Source: Typhlomys cinereus (lineage: Eukaryota > Chordata > Mammalia > Rodentia > Platacanthomyidae). Taken from it: a DNA stretch of 64,000 nt. The stretch's first letter is position 1, and every line of letters begins with the position of its first letter. The position numbers and the translations under genes were made by a program. The notes under the pieces were generated by a model that searched no databases, had not been told where the DNA came from, and was given only the letters and a program-made list of their open reading frames with translations. This document shows positions 58,229 to 64,000 of this stretch, in pieces. The stretch lies in contig JALPQD010000358.1 in NCBI GenBank assembly GCA_023101885.1, positions 1,522,761 to 1,586,760 on the forward strand, read 5' to 3'.

Positions 58229-58565
58229 CCGGGGACGCCTGCGCGAGATCCAGCCGGGCCTCAACGCGCGCTCTAGGACCCCCAGGTCAGCCCACGGGGA
58301 CCCGGCTCCGACTCCCACCATCCAGCCGGAGCCGCGCGGGGGCCGAGGGACGAGGAGCACCTCCCCCTGCGCCCGGGCCCCGCCCCAGCTGCCCTCGGGT
58401 TAAATAGCTCCACGCCGACGTGCCCATCTCCGCCGGTCAGGACACGCGCGCGGTCCACCCGGGCCTCACCCCGCGCCCTAGGTAAGTCCCCGTTCAGGCC
58501 CTGCCCACCAGTACCCCAGGCCAAATAATTCAGTTTAGTGAAATTGAGAGATCTTAAGAGTTAAA
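58229..58565 (+). promoter_or_regulatory. L1 5'UTR: GC-rich monomer promoter
   Basis: The segment starting CCGG at 58229 and the one starting CCGG at 58433 are diverged copies of one monomer. Both read CCGG..GGAC..GCGCG then CCGGGCCTCA, GCGC and CTAGG. The period is about 204 bp. Tandem roughly 200-bp monomers are the promoter architecture of rodent L1s. The first monomer looks incomplete at its left edge, as is usual after 5' truncation of the array. TTAAATAGCTC at 58401-58411 is the only AT-rich box. CTAG|GTAAGT near 58481 would be a strong splice donor. Confidence 0.8.
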
Positions 58566-59636
58566 ATGACAATGCCAAAGTCAAAGTGCAAATCCATGAG
58601 AAGCAACACTCAAGTAAACAAATTTCCCACTGAAGAAATTAATCCCATAATGTTAGACTCCAACAAGAACAAACCAGCGGAAAAAGGCCAAGAAAGCCCC
58701 ACCCAGGATAAAGACTTTCAAAATATGATCATTACCATGTTCAATACTATGAAAGAGGAAATCCGGGAGGAATTACATAATCGAATCAATCGCTTTGAAG
58801 AGCAACACAACAGACATCTGGAGGAGTTGAGAAAAACAGTGCAAGAAACAAAAAGTGGCATAGAACAGTTAAAACAAACTCAAGCAGAGTTTAAAACTGA
58901 GCTAAAAGACAAGTTATCTTCAACCCAGAACGCCACAGAGAGTCTTATCAACAGAACTAATGAAGCAGAAAACAGAATTTCAGACCTTGAAGATAAAGTG
59001 GGAGTACTAACCAGCTCAATGGAAGAGGTTGTTAAAGCCAAAAAGATACTTGAGAGAAATATCCAAGAGATATGGGACACCCTGAAGAAGCCTAACATGC
59101 GTATTCATGGAATACCGGAGCAAGAATCTCAAAATACCACCCCTGAGGAAATTTTTCAAACGATCATCAAGGAAAACTTTCCTCATCTAAAAAAAGAGAG
59201 GCCCATTCATATACAAGAGGCATTCCGCACCCCAAACAGATACGACCAAAATAGAAGCACACCGCGGCAAATAATAGTTAAAACACTCCACATTCAAGAT
59301 AAAGAACTGGTGATGAGAGCTTCAAGGGAGAAAAAACAAGTCACTTTTAAAGGCAAACCTATTAAAATAACTAATGACTTCTCAGTCGAAACAGTAAAAG
59401 CAAGAAGAGCTTGGAGAGACATACTTCAAGTATTGAATGAGCAAAAATGTCAACCCAGGCTGATTTACCCTGCAAAACTATCAGTCATGATCGAGGGAGA
59501 AAGAAAAATTTTCCAGCACAAAGACAACTTTAAGGGATACATGGCCACCAAACCAGGCCTTCAAAAACTGCTAGAAATGATACTCAAGCGTGAAGAAAAA
59601 AACAGGCATATCCAGGAGAACAGAAGGCAAATATAA
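58566..59636 (+). CDS. L1 ORF1 protein (RNA-binding, nucleic acid chaperone)
   Basis: A 356-residue intact frame encoding the L1 ORF1 protein, which trimerises, coats the L1 RNA in cytoplasmic particles and acts as a nucleic-acid chaperone during target-primed reverse transcription. Residues 1-50 form a basic, Ser/Asn-rich head. About 55-170 is a charged heptad coiled coil containing NRTNEAENRISDLEDKV. The RRM follows, starting around LKKPNMRIHGIPE and including PRQIIVKTLH. The C-terminal domain has REKKQVTFKGKPIKITNDFS and ARRAWRDILQVLNE, the usual ORF1 signatures. Length fits rodent ORF1 (about 357-371) better than human (338). The ATG chosen is the first in frame after the 5'UTR. A second ATG two codons later would change little. 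No stop or frameshift is visible. Confidence 0.96.
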   Translation: MTMPKSKCKSMRSNTQVNKFPTEEINPIMLDSNKNKPAEKGQESPTQDKDFQNMIITMFNTMKEEIREELHNRINRFEEQHNRHLEELRKTVQETKSGIEQLKQTQAEFKTELKDKLSSTQNATESLINRTNEAENRISDLEDKVGVLTSSMEEVVKAKKILERNIQEIWDTLKKPNMRIHGIPEQESQNTTPEEIFQTIIKENFPHLKKERPIHIQEAFRTPNRYDQNRSTPRQIIVKTLHIQDKELVMRASREKKQVTFKGKPIKITNDFSVETVKARRAWRDILQVLNEQKCQPRLIYPAKLSVMIEGERKIFQHKDNFKGYMATKPGLQKLLEMILKREEKNRHIQENRRQI

Positions 59637-59686
59637 CACCATTAAAAGCGAAGCAATATACTTATAAAAGCTACTAAACATAATAA

Positions 59687-60202
59687 ATGTCTGGAATTAA
59701 CAATAGTTTTTCCATTATAACACTAAATGTTAATGGACTTAATTCACCGATCAAGAGACACAGATTACAAACTTGGATTAAAAATCACAATCCATCAATC
59801 TGTTGCCTGCAGGAAACCCATCTCACCACAAAAGATAGGCACGCTCTAAAAATAAAAGGCTGGTCAACAATTCTACAAGCAAATGGAAGCAGAAAACAGG
59901 CAGGGGTAGCCATTATGCTATCAGACAAAGTGGATTTCAAACCAAAAAAAATTATAAGAGACACGGATGGATACTACATTTTAGTCAGAGGTACAATTCA
60001 CCAGGAAGATTTCACAATACTGAACATATATGCACCCAATACGGGCCCCCCCACATTCATTAAGAAAACCCTACAGCGTCTAAAGCAAGAAATCAACCCC
60101 CAAACGATAATTCTTGGGGACTTCAACACCGCCCTCTCTACATGGGATAGATCAACAGGTCAAAAGCTTAACAGAGACACTTTGGAACTTAATCAACCCT
60201 GA
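59687..60202 (+). CDS. L1 ORF2, endonuclease N-terminal part (frameshifted)
   Basis: The first 171 codons of ORF2, starting 50 bp after the ORF1 stop, as in other L1s. They encode most of the APE-type endonuclease that nicks target DNA at TTTT/AA. Catalytic residues sit at the family positions: N14 (TLNVNGLN), E43 (LQETH), Y115 (IYAPNTG), D145 and N147 (LGDFNT). The frame ends at TGA 60200-60202, right after ELNQ. The downstream frame resumes in the +1 phase at the same point. The lesion fits loss of a single base in the A/C run near 60195-60199. As read, the product would be a truncated endonuclease lacking D205 and H230 and would not support retrotransposition. Confidence 0.93.
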   Translation: MSGINNSFSIITLNVNGLNSPIKRHRLQTWIKNHNPSICCLQETHLTTKDRHALKIKGWSTILQANGSRKQAGVAIMLSDKVDFKPKKIIRDTDGYYILVRGTIHQEDFTILNIYAPNTGPPTFIKKTLQRLKQEINPQTIILGDFNTALSTWDRSTGQKLNRDTLELNQP

Positions 60203-60207
60203 AAGAA

Positions 60208-63200
60208 ATGGACCTCACAGATCTCTATCGAACTTTTCACCCACGCACCAAAGAATACACATTTTTCTCAGCAGCACATGGAACTTTCTCCAAAATAGAT
60301 CACATATTGGGCCACAAAATGAATCTACACATATACAAGAAAGTTGAAATTCTAACCTGTGCCCTATCAGACCACCACGGCCTAAAGCTGGACATCCACA
60401 ACACATCAAACAAGAGAAAATGCACTAACTCCTGGAAACTTAACACTATGATGCTGAATGAGAACTGGATTCAGGAAGAAATTAAAAAGGAAATTCAAGA
60501 TTTCCTGAAAGTGAATGATAACGAAAATACAACTTACCAAAATCTCTGGGACACAATGAAAGCTGTTCTAAGAGGTAAGTTCATAGCTCTTAATGCCCAC
60601 GTCAAAAAAATGGAAACATCAGAAATAAACAACTTAACAATGCAGCTTAAAGCTTTAGAGAAACTAGAGCAATCTGATCCTAAAAGCAGTAGAAGAGAAG
60701 AGATTAGCAAAATAAGGGGAGAAATATCTGAAATCGAGACTAAGAAAACGATAGAAAAAATCAACCAATCAAAAAGCTGGTTCTTTGAAAAAATCAACAA
60801 GATTGATACACCCCTAGCTAAACTAATCAAAAGCAAGAGAGAGAAAACCCAAATTAACAAAATTAGAAATGAACATGGAGTTATCACTACGGATACCCAA
60901 GAAATCCAGAGAATTATAACATCATATTTCAAAAACTTATACTCTGTGAAGTTTGACAACACAAAAGAGATGGATGAATTTCTAAGTAAACACAACTTAC
61001 CTAAATTGAATCAGGAAGTTGTGAATTATTTAAATAGTCCTATAACATATAAGGAAATTGAGGAAGTAATCTCGAATCTTCCCACCAAAAAATGTCCTGG
61101 ACCAGATGGATTCAGCACAGAGTTCTACAAGACATTTAAGGAGTTAATAACACCAATACTCCTTAAACTGTTCCATCAAATAGCAAAGGAAGGAACACTA
61201 CCAAATTCCTTCTATGAAGCTAATATCGTTTTAATCCCAAAACCTAATAAAGATTCACTTAAAAAAGAAAACTATAGGCCGATCTCCCTGATGAACACAG
61301 ACGCAAAGATTCTCAACAAAGTCTTAGCAAATCGGATTCAAAAACATATTAAAAAGATCATTCATGGGGACCAAGTAGGCTTCATCCCCGGCACACAAGG
61401 TTGGTTCAACATACGCAAATCAATAAATGTAATTCATCATGTAAACCAGTCCAAAGTCCAAGACCACATGATACTCTCGATAGATGCAGAAAAAGCTTTT
61501 GACAAGATCCAACAGCCTTTTATGATCAAAACGCTAGAGACAGTAGGAATGGAAGGAACCTTTATCAATATAATAAAAGCTGTATACAACAAGCCCACAG
61601 CAAGGATTATGCTCAATGGGGAACAATTGGAAGCATTCCCACTTCGATCAGGAACAAGACAAGGCTGTCCACTCTCACCACTTCTATTCAATATTGTACT
61701 TGAAGTCTTAGCCGAAGCCATAAGACAAGAAAGGGACATAAGAGGGATTCAAATTGGCAAGGAAGAAGTCAAGCTATCTCTATTTGCAGATGACATGATC
61801 TTATACCTGAGTGATCCCAAAAACTCCACCAGGAAGCTCCTGGAACTAATTGAGAAGTTCAGCAGGGTGGCAGGATACAAAATAAATGTGCAAAAATCAG
61901 AGGCCTTCCTATATGCCCAGAATGAAAGAAGTGAAAAAGCCTTGAGAGAAACCATGCCATTTACTATAACCCCTAAAAAAATGAAATACCTTGGTATAAA
62001 CCTAACTAAGGAGGTAAAAGACCTTTACAATGAAAACTTTAAAACCCTAAAGAAAGAAATTGCAGAAGACACCAGAAGGTGGAAAGACCTCCCTTGTTCC
62101 TGGATTGGCAGAATCAACATTGTAAAAATGACCATCCTACCAAAGGCAATATACAGATTCAATGCTATACCAATCAAAATCCCAAAGCAATTCTTCAAAG
62201 AAGTTGACCAAACAATCTCAAAGTTCATTTGGAGGCACAAAAGACCCAGGATAGCCAAAACAATCCTGAGTAACAAAAACACAGCTGGAGGTATTACCAT
62301 ACCAAACCTAAGTCTATACTACAAATCCATAGTTATAAAGACAGCCTGGTACTGGCTCCAAAATAGACACACAGATCAATGGATAAGGATTGAAGACCCA
62401 GATATAAGCCCACAAAGTTACAGCCATTTGGTCTTTGACAAAGGGGCCCAAAGAATCCAATGGAAAAAGAACAGCATCTTCAACAAATGGTGCTGGCAAA
62501 ACTGGATCTCCACATGCAGAAGATTAAAGCTGGACCCGTACTTGTCACCATGTACAAGACTTAATTCCAAATGGATCAAGGACCTTGATATCAGGCCAGA
62601 GACTTTAAAAACCATAGTTGAAAAGATAGGGAACTCCCTCGAGCTGGTTGGGCTAGGCCAACAGTTCCTAAACAGACATCCAATGGCACAGTCACTGCTA
62701 CCAACTCTCAACAGTTGGGATCTTGTGAAATTAAAGAGCTTCTGTTCAGATAAAGAGATTGTAACACGAGCTCAAAGGCAACCCACAGAATGGGAGAAAA
62801 TCTTCACTAACCACATATCTGACAGAGCTCTACTGTCCAGAGTGCACAAAGAACTTAGAAAATTAAACTCCAAGGAAAACACTGGCCCAATTAAAAAATG
62901 GGCCCTGCAACTTCAAAGAAACTTTACCAGGGATGAAATTAAAATGTCTAACAATTATCTTAAAAAATGCTCCACTTCCTTCGCCATCAGGGAAATGCAA
63001 ATCAAAACTTCCCTGAGATATCATCTCACCCCGGTCAGGATGGCAAAAATCCACAATACAAACAACGACAAATGCTGGAGAGGATGTGGAGAGAGGGGAA
63101 CTCTCCTACATTGTTGGTGGGAATGCAGGCTCATACAGCCACTCTGGCAAGCCGTCTGGAGATTCTTAAAGAAATTAAAGATTGAAATGCCATATGACCC

Positions 63201-63510
63201 TGCTATCCCACTTTTGGGAATAACCCCCCAAGCAGCAAAGGTTCGCCTCGATAGCACAAGCTCGACCATGTTCATAGCAGCACTGTTTACAATAGCAAAG
63301 TCATGGAATCAACCTAAATGTCCAACAGTTGACGAGTGGATAAGGAAACTGTGGTACATCTATACAATGGAGTACTACTCAGCCATCAAAAATGATGAAT
63401 TACTGGAATTTGCTGGGAAATGGATGTCATTAGAAAGAATTATATTAAGTGAAGTATCCCAAACCCAGAAAATTAAGTGCTGTATGTACTCCCTAATAGG
63501 TGGCTCCTAG
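60208..63510 (+). CDS. L1 ORF2, endonuclease C-terminus, reverse transcriptase and Cys-rich domain
   Basis: An open frame of 1100 codons continues ORF2 after the frameshift. The ATG at 60208 is an internal Met, not a native start. It begins with the rest of the endonuclease (KIDHILG and SDHHGL, carrying the Asp and His of the active site). The reverse transcriptase follows: [62 protein letters not shown], and FADD at residues 526-529. Adding the 174 upstream codons places the catalytic Asp at 702, as in human L1. The C-terminal Cys-rich segment [18 protein letters not shown] keeps C-x3-C-x7-H-x4-C. With the missing base counted, ORF2 would be about 1274 residues, against 1275 in human. No other stop or frameshift is seen. 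Confidence 0.95.
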   Translation: MDLTDLYRTFHPRTKEYTFFSAAHGTFSKIDHILGHKMNLHIYKKVEILTCALSDHHGLKLDIHNTSNKRKCTNSWKLNTMMLNENWIQEEIKKEIQDFLKVNDNENTTYQNLWDTMKAVLRGKFIALNAHVKKMETSEINNLTMQLKALEKLEQSDPKSSRREEISKIRGEISEIETKKTIEKINQSKSWFFEKINKIDTPLAKLIKSKREKTQINKIRNEHGVITTDTQEIQRIITSYFKNLYSVKFDNTKEMDEFLSKHNLPKLNQEVVNYLNSPITYKEIEEVISNLPTKKCPGPDGFSTEFYKTFKELITPILLKLFHQIAKEGTLPNSFYEANIVLIPKPNKDSLKKENYRPISLMNTDAKILNKVLANRIQKHIKKIIHGDQVGFIPGTQGWFNIRKSINVIHHVNQSKVQDHMILSIDAEKAFDKIQQPFMIKTLETVGMEGTFINIIKAVYNKPTARIMLNGEQLEAFPLRSGTRQGCPLSPLLFNIVLEVLAEAIRQERDIRGIQIGKEEVKLSLFADDMILYLSDPKNSTRKLLELIEKFSRVAGYKINVQKSEAFLYAQNERSEKALRETMPFTITPKKMKYLGINLTKEVKDLYNENFKTLKKEIAEDTRRWKDLPCSWIGRINIVKMTILPKAIYRFNAIPIKIPKQFFKEVDQTISKFIWRHKRPRIAKTILSNKNTAGGITIPNLSLYYKSIVIKTAWYWLQNRHTDQWIRIEDPDISPQSYSHLVFDKGAQRIQWKKNSIFNKWCWQNWISTCRRLKLDPYLSPCTRLNSKWIKDLDIRPETLKTIVEKIGNSLELVGLGQQFLNRHPMAQSLLPTLNSWDLVKLKSFCSDKEIVTRAQRQPTEWEKIFTNHISDRALLSRVHKELRKLNSKENTGPIKKWALQLQRNFTRDEIKMSNNYLKKCSTSFAIREMQIKTSLRYHLTPVRMAKIHNTNNDKCWRGCGERGTLLHCWWECRLIQPLWQAVWRFLKKLKIEMPYDPAIPLLGITPQAAKVRLDSTSSTMFIAALFTIAKSWNQPKCPTVDEWIRKLWYIYTMEYYSAIKNDELLEFAGKWMSLERIILSEVSQTQKIKCCMYSLIGGS

Positions 63511-64000
63511 TACCAAACTCACCCAGCCCACATTGGGACACTCAAAAGTAAACCTATGTAACACAGTAATTGCAAGGATTATGAACAAGAGAGATGGGTT
63601 AGGAGGGCCACACCAGAAACAAAGAGAGAGGAGACCATGTTACAGCAGAGAAAATAGGCCTCCATCAAGGTCTGCAAGTAAGTAATGAGAAACCTGGTTA
63701 ATGTCACAGACATTCTTTCCTGATCTCACCAGAAGGGGAGGGCATATAGTCTAGCAGATAAAAAGTAATCATTTTGCAAATGGGTGATGGACCCCTCTCT
63801 CAGTGAGGTTTCCTACTCTTATTACATCTACCCTTGAATGTGCTATTACAACAAGACTCCAGTTTAACAGCTTTTTGTCTCTGGCCAGGGGGTGACATAC
63901 AGTGCCCAGCAGAATGGAGTGAAGGGAATTGCAGGAGCAGCAAAACTGCAAAAGAAAATCAACAACCACAATCCAGAACTTCAGAGACTCTATATCAATC
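63511..64000 (+). other. L1 3'UTR (partial)
   Basis: Starts at the ORF2 stop TAG and parallels 16083-16560 of the truncated copy (shared GGAGGGCCACACCAGAAACA, CAGCAGAGAAAATAGGCC and TCTCACCAGAA). The G-rich tract and poly(A) expected from that copy lie beyond the window. Confidence 0.92.

Larger units (their letters stand above)
58229..64000 (+). mobile_element. Near-full-length L1 (LINE-1), 3' end outside window
   Basis: Complete L1 order: CpG-rich monomeric 5'UTR (58229-58565), ORF1 (58566-59636), 50-bp spacer, ORF2 (59687-63510, one frameshift) and 3'UTR (63511 to beyond 64000). The 3'UTR is collinear with that of the truncated copy at 16083-17116, which predicts that roughly another 500 bp of 3'UTR plus a poly(A) tail lie past the window. 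The TSD cannot be tested without that end. Intact ORF1 and a single lesion in ORF2 make it the youngest long element here. Confidence 0.97.

Overview
This is a stretch of mammalian, rodent-type, non-genic DNA dominated by transposable elements. The signals for a rodent are L1 elements with a CpG-rich 5'UTR built from roughly 200-bp monomers, B1-, ID- and B2-like (tRNA-derived) SINEs, abundant MaLR-type LTRs, and no primate Alus. A young ~285-bp B2-superfamily SINE with a built-in CA-rich tail occurs several times. Such a SINE is reminiscent of the DIP elements of jerboas and their kin, so a dipodoid rodent is possible, but sequence alone does not settle the species. No host protein-coding gene is convincingly present. 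The window looks intergenic or deeply intronic.

Layout. 0-12 kb: microsatellites, old SINE/ID/B1 relics, a complete internally deleted MaLR element (3.5-4.9 kb), an isolated CpG-rich island (8.65-9.0 kb) and a strong CTCF-like motif (10.3 kb). 12-19 kb: a MIR relic, a perfect 264-bp tandem duplication (13.7-14.2 kb), a possible but unproven minus-strand exon (15.1-15.3 kb), a 5'-truncated L1 with a 16-bp target-site duplication (15.8-17.1 kb) and an older rodent L1-like relic. 19-29 kb: LTRs of three or four families, one with a clean 5-bp TSD at 23.5 kb, and long simple repeats. 29.7-31.7 kb: a MaLR element with the layout of a full LTR-retrotransposon RNA (R-U5-internal-U3-R-poly(A)) flanked by an L1-style TSD. 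32-44 kb: a young SINE, a class-I ERV solo LTR with a duplicated 80-bp U3 block, and MaLR solo LTRs. 44-49 kb: a 230-bp tetranucleotide array, a cluster of same-family SINEs, and an ancient antisense L1 that was itself hit by a younger L1. 52.6-53.1 kb: a degenerate minisatellite. 58.2 kb to the end: a near-intact full-length L1.

Function. The only long coding sequences belong to the L1 at the right end: an intact ORF1 (356 aa) and a 1274-codon-equivalent ORF2 broken by one missing base inside the endonuclease domain. L1 enzymology also explains the poly(A)-tailed, TSD-flanked insertions elsewhere in the window (truncated L1s, SINEs and the MaLR RNA copy). The copies therefore form a small record of cis and trans L1 mobilisation. 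Family names for old repeats rest on recall of motif patterns rather than on a database search and are graded accordingly.
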